Source of the DNA: Phycisphaerales bacterium
GTDB lineage: Bacteria > Planctomycetota > Phycisphaerae > Phycisphaerales > UBA1924
Assembly (NCBI GenBank): GCA_020850415.1
Contig: JADZER010000030.1
Span: 161,049 to 225,048 of the forward strand
Length of the DNA stretch: 64,000 nt
Direction: 5' to 3'
In this document: in pieces, positions 26,062 to 35,546 of the stretch
Numbering within the stretch: the stretch's first letter is position 1
How the letters are laid out: every line of letters begins with the position of its first letter
The notes under the pieces: generated by a model
Told to the model about the DNA's origin: nothing
Seen by the model: only the letters and a program-made list of their open reading frames with translations
Database searches by the model: none
Made by a program: the position numbers and the translations under genes

Positions 26062-26982
26062 ATGACCACGCACCCCGGCGCCCGCCTCCGTTCGCTCATG
26101 GATGCCTCCGTCGTCGCCGCCCCCGGCGCGTTCAACGCGTTGGTGGGGATGGCGGTCGCCCGGGCCGGGTTTGACGCGGCGTATGTCTCGGGCGGGGCGA
26201 CGAGCGTGGCGGCGGGGGTGCCGGATGTGGGGCTGCTGACGCTGGAGCACTTCTGCCGCGTGATCCGGGAGGTGGCCGACGGGTCGGGGCTGCCGGTGCT
26301 GGCCGATGCGGACACGGGGTTTGGCGAGGCCGAGATGGTCCGGCGGACGGTGATCGAGTACCACCGGGCCGGGGCCGCGGGGCTGCACCTGGAGGATCAG
26401 GTATTCCCCAAGCGCTGCGGCCACCTGGACGGCAAGGCCCTCGTCCCCACCGACCACATGTGCGAGAAGGTGGCGTGGGCGGCCAAGGCGTCGCGCGATT
26501 GCTCGGATGGGGCGTTCGTGGTGTGCGCGAGGACGGACGCGCGGGGCGTGGACGGCATGGACGCGGCGGTCGAGCGGGCCCAGGCCTATGTCGAGGCGGG
26601 GGCGGACATGATCTTCCCCGAGGGCCTCAAGAGCGAGGCGGAGTTTGGAGAGTTCGCCCGCGCGATGAAGGGTGATGCGAAGAAGGGCAGCCAGGCACCA
26701 AGGCATCAAGGCACCGAGGGGGGGCCGTATCTGCTCGCGAACATGACCGAGTTCGGGAAGACGCCGCTGATCCCGCTGGCGCGGTTCGGCGAGATGGGCT
26801 ACGACCTCGTGATCTACCCGGTCTCGATGCTGCGGGTGGCGATGGGGGCGGTGACGCGGGCGCTGGCGACGCTCAAGGCCGAGGGGACGGTCGGGCCGTT
26901 CCTGGGCGAGATGCAGACGCGGGAGGAGCTCTACGGGCTTGTGGGGTACACGCCGGGGGAGGCGTGGGAGTTCCCGGTGTGA
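26062..26982 (+). CDS. prpB: Methylisocitrate lyase/PEP mutase family protein
   Basis: 306 residues, TIM barrel. YVSGGATSVAAGVPDVG, the metal-binding LADADTGFGE, LEDQVFPKRCGHLDGK with the catalytic Cys loop, and ARTDARG are typical of PrpB, which cleaves 2-methylisocitrate to pyruvate and succinate. Oxaloacetate decarboxylase activity is an alternative within this superfamily. No prpC or prpD is nearby. An inserted segment of about 17 residues (near SQAPRHQGTEGG, residues about 211-222) interrupts the usual helix-strand junction before LLANMTEFGKTP. It is encoded by an octamer tandem repeat. Confidence 0.88.
   Translation: MTTHPGARLRSLMDASVVAAPGAFNALVGMAVARAGFDAAYVSGGATSVAAGVPDVGLLTLEHFCRVIREVADGSGLPVLADADTGFGEAEMVRRTVIEYHRAGAAGLHLEDQVFPKRCGHLDGKALVPTDHMCEKVAWAAKASRDCSDGAFVVCARTDARGVDGMDAAVERAQAYVEAGADMIFPEGLKSEAEFGEFARAMKGDAKKGSQAPRHQGTEGGPYLLANMTEFGKTPLIPLARFGEMGYDLVIYPVSMLRVAMGAVTRALATLKAEGTVGPFLGEMQTREELYGLVGYTPGEAWEFPV
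26693..26719. repeat. Octamer tandem repeat inside prpB
   Basis: Three units, AGGCACCA, AGGCATCA and AGGCACCG, followed by AGG, encode QAPRHQGTE in frame. The stretch is absent from the usual family sequence at this point. Confidence 0.8.
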
Positions 26983-27073
26983 GGTAGTGATCCGCGGGGG
27001 GATGCGATGGGGAGAGGTGCGACGCTCCCGGCGGAGGGCGTTTCGGCTGCGCGTGGTTGGTGGGCGCCGGCGC

Positions 27074-27319
27074 TCAGCCCGGCTTGCCGGTCTTGGCCTC
27101 GGCCGCGTCGGGTTTGGGGGCGGCGGGCTTGGCGGCGTCGGGCTTGGGGCCGGCCGGCTTCGTGGCGCCGGACTTGGCGCCCACGGGCTTCTCGGGGATG
27201 CGGATGGCCGTCGAGCACGCCTTGCACCGGACTGTCTTGCCGCGGGCAGAGGCGGGGACCGCCAAAACCTTGCGGCAGAGCAGATTGGGGCACATGATGC
27301 GGATCGCGTCTTCAGCCAT
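27074..27319 (-). CDS. Small zinc-ribbon protein with KP/PDAA-rich tail
   Basis: 81 residues. The N-terminal 40 residues (IRIMCPNLLCRKVLAVPASARGKTVRCKACSTAIRIP) hold two Cys pairs in a zinc-ribbon arrangement often found at the start of planctomycete proteins. The tail is a repetitive PKPDAAKPA region. No catalytic domain follows, so it may be a binding module. GGGAGCGATATCC precedes the ATG at 27319. It is divergent from purA. Confidence 0.7.
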   Translation of the reverse strand: MAEDAIRIMCPNLLCRKVLAVPASARGKTVRCKACSTAIRIPEKPVGAKSGATKPAGPKPDAAKPAAPKPDAAEAKTGKPG

Positions 27320-27528
27320 GGATATCGCTCCCGATTCCGTTCAGCCCATCGGCGATCGGGCGTGGGGGCTTGTGCGGGTGGTGCGGGGGGGTTGGGCGGC
27401 GACGGGGGGTGGGCGGGTCGCGCGGGTTGTGCGGGCCGCGGGTCCGGCTATCGGACGGCGCTATCCTTGCCGGTTCGCACCCCTGAACACACCCCTGGAC
27501 GCACCCCGCACACAAGGACCGGATCGCG

Positions 27529-28857
27529 ATGGACGAGATCCAGCAGAACGCCGAGACGGGCAAGAGCACGGGGACCTGCACCTCGGTCGTGGGCCTGCAT
27601 TGGGGCGACGAGGGCAAGGGCAAGGTCGTCGACCTCCTGGCGGCGGAGCACGACGCGGTGGTGCGCTATAACGGCGGGGCCAACGCCGGGCACACGGTGG
27701 TGGTCGGCGGGGAGCGGTACGCCCTGCACCTGGTGCCGTCGGGGATTCTCTACCCCGGGAAGCTCGCGGTGGTCGGCAACGGCGTGGTGGTCGACCCCGA
27801 GAAGCTGATCGACGAGATGGCGGCGTTGGAGGCGCGGGGGGTCAGCACCGAGTCGCTGGTGGTGTCCAGCCGCGCCCATGTGGTAGCCCCGTACCACAAG
27901 CTGGAGGACGAGGTCCGCGAGCAGATCGCGTCCGGCGCCACGGGCAGCGGGGCGATCGGGACAACCAAGCGGGGCATCGGGCCGTGCTACGCCGACAAGG
28001 CCCAGCGGGCCAGCGCGATCCGCGTCGGCGACCTGCTCCGCCCCGAGATGCTGCGGGCCAGGCTCGAGGTGGCGTGCAAGTTCAAGAGCACACGCCTGGC
28101 CGGCATCGACGCCGGCGACGCCCTCAACCCCGCGGCCCTGACAGCCCGACTCGCGAGCGCGGGGGAGAAGCTCCGGCCCCGCGTCCGGGACACGACCTAC
28201 CTCCTGCACGACCTGCTCGCCGAGGGCAAGAGCCTGCTCTTTGAGGGTGGGAACGCGACGCTGCTGGATGTCGACCACGGGACCTATCCGTTCGTGACCA
28301 GCTCCAACTGCACGACCCTGGGCATCTCGACCGGCACAGGCGTCCCCGGACGCCGCCTCGACCGGGTGGTCGGGATCATGAAGGCGTACTGCACCCGCGT
28401 CGGCGGCGGGCCCATGCCCACCGAGCAGGTCAACGAGATCGGAAACCGGATCCGCGAGCGCGGGCGGGAATACGGCACGACCACCGGGCGCCCACGCCGC
28501 TGCGGCTGGCTGGACCTCGTCGCGACGCGGTACTCGGTCATGATCAACGGGGTCACCGAGGTCGCGGTCATGCTCTTCGATGTGCTCACGGGGTTCGAGG
28601 ACCTGCAGGTCTGCACGGCGTACAACTTCGAGGGGAGCCGGACCGACCGGTTCCTGCCCGACGCGGTCGACCTGGGACAGGCGACGCCGGTGTACGAGAC
28701 TCTCCCGGGGTTCGCCGAGGAGATCACCGGGGCGAGGCGCTGGCAGGACCTACCAGCCAACGCCCGGGGTTATATCGAGTTCATCGAGCGGTTCCTCGGG
28801 GTCCCGGTGTCGATCATCAGCGTCGGGCCCGGCCGGGAGCAGACGCTGGTGGGGTGA
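27529..28857 (+). CDS. purA: Adenylosuccinate synthetase
   Basis: 442 residues, normal length. The P-loop-like GLHWGDEGKGKVVDLLA holds the catalytic Asp and Lys; NAGHTVVV carries the catalytic His; IGTTKRGIGPCYADKAQR is the family signature; TTTGRPRRCGWLDLV is near the C-terminus. It condenses IMP with aspartate using GTP, the first committed step to AMP. CAAGGA ten bases before the ATG at 27529 supports the start. Confidence 0.98.
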   Translation: MDEIQQNAETGKSTGTCTSVVGLHWGDEGKGKVVDLLAAEHDAVVRYNGGANAGHTVVVGGERYALHLVPSGILYPGKLAVVGNGVVVDPEKLIDEMAALEARGVSTESLVVSSRAHVVAPYHKLEDEVREQIASGATGSGAIGTTKRGIGPCYADKAQRASAIRVGDLLRPEMLRARLEVACKFKSTRLAGIDAGDALNPAALTARLASAGEKLRPRVRDTTYLLHDLLAEGKSLLFEGGNATLLDVDHGTYPFVTSSNCTTLGISTGTGVPGRRLDRVVGIMKAYCTRVGGGPMPTEQVNEIGNRIRERGREYGTTTGRPRRCGWLDLVATRYSVMINGVTEVAVMLFDVLTGFEDLQVCTAYNFEGSRTDRFLPDAVDLGQATPVYETLPGFAEEITGARRWQDLPANARGYIEFIERFLGVPVSIISVGPGREQTLVG

Positions 28858-28967
28858 GCGCCCGGTCCCCGGGGGTGGCGGGGACCTGACAATCTGCATA
28901 CAGTTGTCCGTTGCGCGAGGGGCTCGCGCCGGCGTGCCCTCGCGGTTCTCGCGAAGGGAGCCCACAG

Positions 28968-30581
28968 ATGAACGCGGTCGATGCTCAAGTCGCTCGGCAG
29001 TCGCCGACGCGGTTCGCTGTCCTTCTGGGTGCGGTGATCGTGCAGTTGATCCTCGGGACGGTGTACGGCTACAGCATCTTCTGGCGGCCGCTGAGCGGGG
29101 AGGTGTTCCCCGAGGTGATCACCGCCGCGGAGTGGGCGGACCGGACGGTCGGCGCATCAGCGGGTGAGGTCGCAACGGGGGACCTGACGGTGGTGGCCGA
29201 CAGCGCGGAGCGCGCGGGGGTGATCGCCAAACAGCAGGGCCGGCTCAAGTACGCGTTCAGCATCTGCATCCTGTCCTTTGCGCTGGTGATGGTGTTCGCC
29301 GGGAGGGTGCAGGATGTGACCGGGCCGCGGATCCCTGCGCTCGTGGGCGCGTGCCTGCTGGGGGTCGGCTTCCTGATGGCGGGGCTGATGCGCCACGGGT
29401 TCATCTATGTGGTGGCGCACGCGGTGCTGACGGCGGCGGTGGCGGCGGTGCTGATCACCGTGTGGCGCAAGACCGCCCACGATGTGCTCAAGGCCGGCGC
29501 GAAGGCCGGGCTGGTCGGGGCGGGCGTAATCGCGGTGGTGTGCGTGGCGGCGGGGATCCTGGTCGGCGGCAAGTATGTCGGCACGCTCGGCACCGCCGAC
29601 CGGCTGCTGCTCCTGTGGGGCACGATCGGGCTGCTGGCGGGGGCGGGGATCGGGTTCGCCTATGTCTGCCCGATCGCGGCGCTGGTCAAGTGGTTCCCGA
29701 AGAACAAGGGGCTGGTCTCCGGGGTGGCGGTCGCGGGGTTCGGGTTCGGGGCGTACCTCTTCAAGGGGCGCGGGATCGGGGCCCTGGGCTATATCGAGCA
29801 GCACGGGATCACCGACTTCTTCCTCGTGCACGCGGCGGTGTGCTTCGTCGGCGTGGGGATCGGGGCGCTGCTGCTCCGGAACCCCCCGGCCATGGCCCAC
29901 GCGGGCGCGGCACACGCCGAGTCGGCGTGGCGGGCGACGCTGAAGCGCCCGGCATTCTATGTGCTCTGGCTCATGTTCTTCTCCGGCGCGATGGCCGGGC
30001 TCATGGTGATCGGGATCGTCGCGGTCTTCGCTGGCGAGCAGCTGGTCGCGGCCGCGTCAGAGGGAGGGCGGTCGCTCGTGGACGCGGACCGGGCGGCGCT
30101 CCTGGCCAAGGGGGCCGCCGCCGTCGGGTGGCTCGCGATCTTCAACGCCGTGGGACGGATCGTGTGGGGCTTCGTGAGCGACATGGTCGGGCGCACCAGG
30201 GCGTTTGTCGCGATGTTCCTCCTCCAGGCGGTCATGATGTTCCTGCTCGGGACCATGCACACCGAGCTGACGCTCGCGGTCGCGGCGTCGATCGTCGGCT
30301 TCAACTTCGGCGGCAACTTCGCGCTGTTCCCCTCGGCGACCGCCGACCTCTTCGGCGCGAAGAACCTGGGCGCCAACTACGGCTGGGTGTTCACCAGCTA
30401 CGGCATCGCGGGCGTGGTGGGCATCGCCGCGGGGAACACGGCCAAGGTGATGACCGGCTCGTACGGCGCCGCTTTCACGGTCGCGGCGTGCATGTGCCTG
30501 GTCAGCGCGGGGCTCGCGGTGGGCCTGGCGATGTCGGGCAAGAAACGGGCGGCGCCGACGCCGGCGCTCGCGGGCGCGTAG
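28968..30581 (+). CDS. OFA-family MFS transporter (oxalate/formate antiporter-like)
   Basis: 537 residues and about 12 membrane segments. The start LLGAVIVQLILGTVYGYSIFWRPL is typical of the OFA family, and FAYVCPIAALVKWFPKNKGLVSGVAVAGFGFGAYLF holds its signature. A roughly 70-residue insertion follows the first segment, and additional segments occur between helices 4 and 6 (YVVAHAVLTAAVAAVLITVWRK and LVGAGVIAVVCVAAGIL). The substrate is probably an organic anion such as oxalate, formate or lactate, but this is not shown by sequence. GAAGGGAG seven bases before the ATG at 28968. Confidence 0.88.
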   Translation: MNAVDAQVARQSPTRFAVLLGAVIVQLILGTVYGYSIFWRPLSGEVFPEVITAAEWADRTVGASAGEVATGDLTVVADSAERAGVIAKQQGRLKYAFSICILSFALVMVFAGRVQDVTGPRIPALVGACLLGVGFLMAGLMRHGFIYVVAHAVLTAAVAAVLITVWRKTAHDVLKAGAKAGLVGAGVIAVVCVAAGILVGGKYVGTLGTADRLLLLWGTIGLLAGAGIGFAYVCPIAALVKWFPKNKGLVSGVAVAGFGFGAYLFKGRGIGALGYIEQHGITDFFLVHAAVCFVGVGIGALLLRNPPAMAHAGAAHAESAWRATLKRPAFYVLWLMFFSGAMAGLMVIGIVAVFAGEQLVAAASEGGRSLVDADRAALLAKGAAAVGWLAIFNAVGRIVWGFVSDMVGRTRAFVAMFLLQAVMMFLLGTMHTELTLAVAASIVGFNFGGNFALFPSATADLFGAKNLGANYGWVFTSYGIAGVVGIAAGNTAKVMTGSYGAAFTVAACMCLVSAGLAVGLAMSGKKRAAPTPALAGA

Positions 30582-30590
30582 CGGCCCGGA

Positions 30591-31730
30591 CTACTCGCCG
30601 TCGGGTGCATCGTCCGCGGCGTCGAGGAACGGGACCGAGGCCGGGGCATCGCTCTCGGGCGCGGGCTCCTCGGGCGGGGCCTGGGTCAGGTCGTCCAGGG
30701 TCTTGCGGAGCTGCCCGGCCTGGTACTGCGGGAGCGAGAAGAGCCAGCCGGCGAGCCTGGCATTCAACGCGTCGGCGCGGTCTTGGGGGGTCTCGGCGGG
30801 CGGCTCCGGGGATGGGCTCTCCGGATCTGCGGGCGCCGCTTGGGCAGCGGTCGCCTCAGCCGAGATCGCGGCCCAGGTCTTGCCGTCGGCCTGCCATGAG
30901 CGGATGGTAACGCGGAGACCGTCGGTGGTTTCGTAGACGGCCACGACGGGCTCGGCCGCGTCCGCGGGCGCGTCGCCCTTCCGGACATCGTCGAAGCGCA
31001 GGCCGACCAGGGCGCTCGCCGGGGCCCCCACCTCGCCGGCGCTCTTGGGGGTGCGCCCCTGGGGCACCGACTCGAGCGTGTAGTCCGTGCCGCCCTGCTC
31101 GCGGGCGATCGAGACGACGCTGCCGTCGGGGTGCGTGATCGTCACGCGGTTCACGCGGTCGCGGGGGATCTGCAGGATGGCGGTGTCGAGCCAGCGCATC
31201 GGGTCGGTCGGAGCATCGACGCGCCCCTCGGCGAGCCAGGCCTGCGGGTCGCCGGATACCCGGACGAACCGCTGCTGGGCCGAGCCGGCCTGCACCTGCT
31301 CGCCGAGCACAAGGTCGGCGACGGTCGAGCCGTCGGCGCCGCTGAGGGTGACGCCGAGGGCATCGCTCTCCGGGCCGGGCTCCGCCAGGCCTAGGCGGGC
31401 GTAGAGCGCCGGGTCGGCGGTCTTGCGCTCGCGGGGCCGCAGCTCGGCGAGACCGATGAGCAGGGCCTTGACGGTCTCGAACTTGGCCGGGTAGCCGTCC
31501 TTGGTGGCGAGGGTCCATGTGTCGCCGGTCTTGGCGAGGGCGACGGTGTCGGCGCCGGTCGTGATCGCGATGCCGGCGATGTCGTTGAGCTTGTCGGCGA
31601 GGGCCGGGACGACGCGCTCGGGCAGGGCTTCTGCGCGGTCGCCCGGGCTGCCGAGCTTCTGGACCGCGAGGGCGGCGAACACGCAGACGAGCGTGACGAC
31701 GACGAGGATCTTGAGGGCTTTGGCGTTCAT
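30591..31730 (-). CDS. DUF4340 protein of Gld-type ABC operon
   Basis: 379 residues. One N-terminal membrane helix (KILVVVTLVCVFAALAVQKL) precedes a soluble DUF4340 domain (ALADKLNDIAGIAITTGADTVALAKTGDTWTL...KALLIGLAELRPRERK). The C-terminus is Pro/Glu/Ala-rich. Proteins of this type follow GldG-like genes and are thought to be periplasm-facing partners of the transporter. It is the last gene of a four-gene minus-strand operon, starting 22 bases after the GldG-like gene. Confidence 0.88.
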   Translation of the reverse strand: MNAKALKILVVVTLVCVFAALAVQKLGSPGDRAEALPERVVPALADKLNDIAGIAITTGADTVALAKTGDTWTLATKDGYPAKFETVKALLIGLAELRPRERKTADPALYARLGLAEPGPESDALGVTLSGADGSTVADLVLGEQVQAGSAQQRFVRVSGDPQAWLAEGRVDAPTDPMRWLDTAILQIPRDRVNRVTITHPDGSVVSIAREQGGTDYTLESVPQGRTPKSAGEVGAPASALVGLRFDDVRKGDAPADAAEPVVAVYETTDGLRVTIRSWQADGKTWAAISAEATAAQAAPADPESPSPEPPAETPQDRADALNARLAGWLFSLPQYQAGQLRKTLDDLTQAPPEEPAPESDAPASVPFLDAADDAPDGE

Positions 31731-31752
31731 GGGGGAACCTCGCGGCGGGGTC

Positions 31753-33663
31753 TCAGGTGGCGCGGGCGGCGCCGAGCTGGGCACGGTGGGCGCGGCGCCG
31801 GGCGGCGCGGGCGCCGGCCAGGCCGATCGCGGCGACGAACACCGCGAGCGGCGCCGGGCCGATGTTGATGATCTTGAGCCGCAGCCCCAGCCGCTCGACA
31901 TCCTTGCGGAGGTTGTAGTTGACATCGCGCAGCTGGCCGCTGGTGGTGAGCAACTCCTCGCGGAACCTGTCGATCTCGGCCTGCTGCTCGGGCGTGAGGA
32001 TCATCCCGCCCTGGTCGGGGCGGGCACGCTGCAGCTCGGCGATGCGCTGCTCGGCCTCGCGGCGCTTGGCCTCGAGAGCCTGCTGCTCGGTCAGGTACTT
32101 CTTCTCGGCGGCGGCCCGGATCTCCTGGACCAGCGTGAAGGGCCGGGCCGCCGAGCCCCGCGCCCGGACGCTGATCAGGTCCGACGAGCCGGTCATGTTG
32201 TCGACGGCGTTGATCAGGAAGCTGCCGTTGTCGGAGATCTGCTGGAAGCCCAGGCTCATCCCGCCGACGCGGACCTCGCGGACCCACATGGGGTCGCTGA
32301 GCATGTCGGCATCGGCCACCACGATGATGTTGATGTCGCCGGTCTTGGTCGCGCCCGCGTTTGGGGCGTCGGGCGGGCCGGCCTCCTCGCCGGCGGGCGC
32401 GGTGTCGGAGAAGGCCGACCGGGCGTTGCCGGTGATCCGTGCCGCGAGCGTGAGCGGCTCGCCCCGGGGGACGAAGTCGGCGAGCAGCTGGGCCGGGTCG
32501 GCGAAGAAGGAGACCGACTGGGCGGGGAGGAGCATCGAGTCGGCGGTGGTCCGGATCAGCGGCGTGACGGTGGTCGTGGCCTCCGGCGTCTTCTGGATCG
32601 CCCCGGCAACGCCGATCTGCAGGCGCCCGAGCGAGCCGGTGACGGCGTCGTCGGTGTTCAGCTCGTCGGGGCCGGGGCCCATGTACTGCACATAGGAGAC
32701 CACCTGCCCGGTGCGCCCCTCGCCCTGGAGGGCGATGGCGCTGTCGGCCGCGACCTGGGCGGGATCGACCGTCACGCCCCAGGCCTCCAGCAGTTGATTC
32801 AGGTTGCTCGATCGGTCGGCCTGCATCGCGGCGAGCGGGTTCTGCTCGGCCCCGGGCGGGATGTCCGCCTCGCAGACCGGGTCGACGAAGATCAGGGCGC
32901 GCCCGCCGCCGATCACGAACGAGTCGATCGCGCGGAGCGTCGGCTCGCCGAGGCCCTTGGGGTGGATGATGAGCAGCACCTCGGCGTCGTCGGGGATCGC
33001 CCCGGCGCCCGGGTCGAGAACCTTGACCTCGAAGGTGGCGCGCAGCTCGGTCAGGATCTGCCAAGGGCGCTGCGGCTGCTGGCCGGGCATCATCGGCTCG
33101 CTGCCGTCGACGGGTAGCGAGCTGAGGACGGCGACCTTCTTCTTCTCGGGGTGGTCGAGGGTGTAGACCAGGCGGGCGAGGGTGTACTCGAGGAACCGCT
33201 CGTCGCGGGGGTCAAAGAAGGGGACGGCCTCACGCCCGTCGGTCGAGTTAACGCCCAGCAGGCCGAAGTAGAACTTCTCGCCCGTCGGAGTGCTCAGGCC
33301 CTGGACGCCGGCGCGCTGGGCCTGCTCCTCGCCCTCGCTGAAGGGCTCGGGGTTGACCGTCTCGACGCGGACCTTCCCGCCCGAGAGCAGGCCGAACTCC
33401 TCGAGCAGCTCGGTCACGCGTTTGGCGTAGGTCTGGAGCTGCGGCTGGCCGGCGGCGAAGTCCGCGGAATAGAACAGCGTGAGCGTGATCGGCTCGCGCA
33501 CCTCGCGGAGGATGTTGCGGGTGCCGTCGCTGAGCGTGAAGAGCTTGTGGTCCGTGAGATCGACGCGCGCCCGGCGCAGGGCCCGGTCGCCGGCGATGTT
33601 GACCGCGAAGAAAAGCACGGCCAGGAGCAGCAGGCTGAGGATCGCGGTGTGGCGGGTGTTCAT
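31753..33663 (-). CDS. GldG-like ABC transporter auxiliary protein
   Basis: 636 residues. N-terminal helix (AILSLLLLAVLFFAVNIAGDRAL), then DLTDHKLFTLSDGTRNIL, a signature of the ABC_transp_aux/GldG family; the central region (VLLIIHPKGLGEPTLRAIDSFVIGGGRALIFVDP) is the family's ThuA-like fold. A coiled coil lies near residues 540-600 (EKKYLTEQQALEAKRREAEQRIAELQ), and a C-terminal helix lies at LAVFVAAIGLAGARAARRRA. It lies 12 bases downstream of the permease gene. Confidence 0.9.
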   Translation of the reverse strand: MNTRHTAILSLLLLAVLFFAVNIAGDRALRRARVDLTDHKLFTLSDGTRNILREVREPITLTLFYSADFAAGQPQLQTYAKRVTELLEEFGLLSGGKVRVETVNPEPFSEGEEQAQRAGVQGLSTPTGEKFYFGLLGVNSTDGREAVPFFDPRDERFLEYTLARLVYTLDHPEKKKVAVLSSLPVDGSEPMMPGQQPQRPWQILTELRATFEVKVLDPGAGAIPDDAEVLLIIHPKGLGEPTLRAIDSFVIGGGRALIFVDPVCEADIPPGAEQNPLAAMQADRSSNLNQLLEAWGVTVDPAQVAADSAIALQGEGRTGQVVSYVQYMGPGPDELNTDDAVTGSLGRLQIGVAGAIQKTPEATTTVTPLIRTTADSMLLPAQSVSFFADPAQLLADFVPRGEPLTLAARITGNARSAFSDTAPAGEEAGPPDAPNAGATKTGDINIIVVADADMLSDPMWVREVRVGGMSLGFQQISDNGSFLINAVDNMTGSSDLISVRARGSAARPFTLVQEIRAAAEKKYLTEQQALEAKRREAEQRIAELQRARPDQGGMILTPEQQAEIDRFREELLTTSGQLRDVNYNLRKDVERLGLRLKIINIGPAPLAVFVAAIGLAGARAARRRAHRAQLGAARAT

Positions 33664-33675
33664 CGGGCGTGCTCC

Positions 33676-34416
33676 TCAGGAGGCCTTCTTGAGGTCGATG
33701 ACGATGCCGGTGGCCGCGAGGGCGACGGCGATGAGCGAGACGAAGTAGAGCAGGTCGCGCAGCGCGACCACGCCCTTGGAGATCGAGTCGAAGCGGGTCA
33801 GGACGCTCAGGCCGGCGACGGTCTCGGTGAGCCAGCCGGGGGCCCAGCCCGCGAAGAAGTCCTGCACGAGCGGGAATCCGGTGAGCAGCAGGAGGAAGCA
33901 GGCCACGGCCGTGCAGACGAAGGCGATCACCTGGCTCTTGGTCATCGCCGAGATCGTGCCGCCCACCGCGAGAAACCCGCCGGCCATCAGCAGGCTGCCG
34001 AGGTACGCGGTGACGATCGCCCCGTTGTCGGGATCGCCCAGGATATTGACGGTGATCCAGACGGGGAAGGTGAGGGCCAGGGCGATGCCCGCGAAGGCCC
34101 ACGCGGCGAGGAACTTGCCGCCGACGGCCGCCCAGGTGGGCACCGGGAGGGTGAGCAGCAGCTCGATCGTCCCGCCCCGGCGCTCCTCCGCCCAGAGGCG
34201 CATCGAGAGGGCCGGGATCAGGAAGAGATACAGCCACGGGTGGAAGCCGAAGAAGGGCTGGAGGTCGGCCTGCCCGCGCTCGTAGAAGCCGCCGAGCTCG
34301 GTGGCGAAGGTGAAGACCCCGGTGAGGACTAGGAAGATGACGATGAACACATACGCGACCGGCGTGGCGAAGTAGCCGGTCAGCTCGCGCTTGAAGATCG
34401 AGAGCGTGGCGGGCAT
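33676..34416 (-). CDS. ABC transporter permease, GldF type
   Basis: 246 residues with six membrane helices. LSIFKRELTGYFATPVAYVFIVIFLVLTGVFTF is typical of ABC-2 permeases of the GldF group, and the cytoplasmic loop MRLWAEERRGGTIELLLTLPV is conserved. The ATG at 34416 overlaps the stop codon of the ATPase gene (TGATG), indicating translational coupling. The substrate is unknown. Confidence 0.93.
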   Translation of the reverse strand: MPATLSIFKRELTGYFATPVAYVFIVIFLVLTGVFTFATELGGFYERGQADLQPFFGFHPWLYLFLIPALSMRLWAEERRGGTIELLLTLPVPTWAAVGGKFLAAWAFAGIALALTFPVWITVNILGDPDNGAIVTAYLGSLLMAGGFLAVGGTISAMTKSQVIAFVCTAVACFLLLLTGFPLVQDFFAGWAPGWLTETVAGLSVLTRFDSISKGVVALRDLLYFVSLIAVALAATGIVIDLKKAS

Positions 34417-35381
34417 CAGGCCTTCCCTCCCTTCGCGGTTGTCGTGGGGGCCGGGGCGGTCGTCACCGTGCGGAAGACCTCGTCGAGCCGCCCCGCCTCC
34501 ACCGACAGCCCATCGACCTCGACGCCCTTCTGCTGGAGCACGCGGCTGACCTCGGCGACGATCGGCCGGCCGTTCCTGGGCAGGATGGTGCAGGCGATGT
34601 GCCCCTCCTCGTCGGCCCCCCGCTCGATCGCGCTCACCGAGGCGAGCCGGCCCAGCTCGTCGAGGACCGCCCCCGAGCCCCGCGGGATGCGCAGGCGCAC
34701 GGCGTTGTGAACCCTCGACATCGCCTGCAGTTCGGCGGGCGTCTTGTCGGCGACGATCCGGCCGCGGGCGATGATGACGGCGCGGGTGCAAACCGCCTCG
34801 ACCTCTTCGAGGATGTGGGTGGAGAGGATGACGGTCTTCTCGCTGCCCAGGGCGCGGATGAGGTTGCGGACCTCGTGCTTCTGGTTGGGGTCCAGGCCGT
34901 CGGTCGGCTCGTCGAGGATGAGGACCGCCGGGTCGTGCAGGAGGGCCTGGGCGAGGCCCACGCGCCGCTTGAAACCCTTGGAGAGCGTCTCGATGGGCTG
35001 GTGCAGCACGCTCTCGAGCTGGACACGCCCCACGACCGCGTCGACGCGCCGGGCCCGCTCGACGCCGCGGAACCCGCGGATCTCCGCGGCCCACCTGAGG
35101 AACCCCGCGGGGGTCATGTCCGGGTAGGCCGGGGCGCCCTCGGGCAGGTAGCCGAGCACCCGGCGCACCGCCAGGGAGGCCGTGCGCACATCGTGCCCGT
35201 CGACCACCGCCGTGCCGGAGGTGGGCGTGAGGAACCCGGTGATCATCTTCATCGTGGTGCTCTTGCCCGCGCCGTTGGGCCCGAGGAAGCCCAGCACCTC
35301 GCCGCGCCCAACCGACATCGAGATGCCGTCGACCGCGACCACCGGCCCGAACGATCTGTGGAGATCACGCAGCTCAATCAT
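34416..35381 (-). CDS. ABC transporter ATP-binding protein, GldA type
   Basis: 321 residues. Walker A GFLGPNGAGKSTTMK, signature LSKGFKRRVGLAQALLHDP, Walker B LILDEPTDGLDPNQ and the H-loop STHILEE are all intact. The C-terminal 90 residues form the extra domain seen in GldA-like subunits. It is the first gene of the operon with the permease, GldG-like and DUF4340 genes. ATG at 35381; a longer frame lacks conservation. Confidence 0.95.
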   Translation of the reverse strand: MIELRDLHRSFGPVVAVDGISMSVGRGEVLGFLGPNGAGKSTTMKMITGFLTPTSGTAVVDGHDVRTASLAVRRVLGYLPEGAPAYPDMTPAGFLRWAAEIRGFRGVERARRVDAVVGRVQLESVLHQPIETLSKGFKRRVGLAQALLHDPAVLILDEPTDGLDPNQKHEVRNLIRALGSEKTVILSTHILEEVEAVCTRAVIIARGRIVADKTPAELQAMSRVHNAVRLRIPRGSGAVLDELGRLASVSAIERGADEEGHIACTILPRNGRPIVAEVSRVLQQKGVEVDGLSVEAGRLDEVFRTVTTAPAPTTTAKGGKA

Positions 35382-35546
35382 CGTCAAGCCCCTGGGAATC
35401 TGGCCCCGGGACAAGGGAGAGATCGGTGGAGATTGTCCCGCCCGCACCCTCGCGTATTCCCGGGCCGGGCGGGGGCTGGAATACTACCCGGGACCGGGCG
35501 AGCGGGTCCACGACGCCCACGACGATGCGCACGCCGGCGTCCCCCG

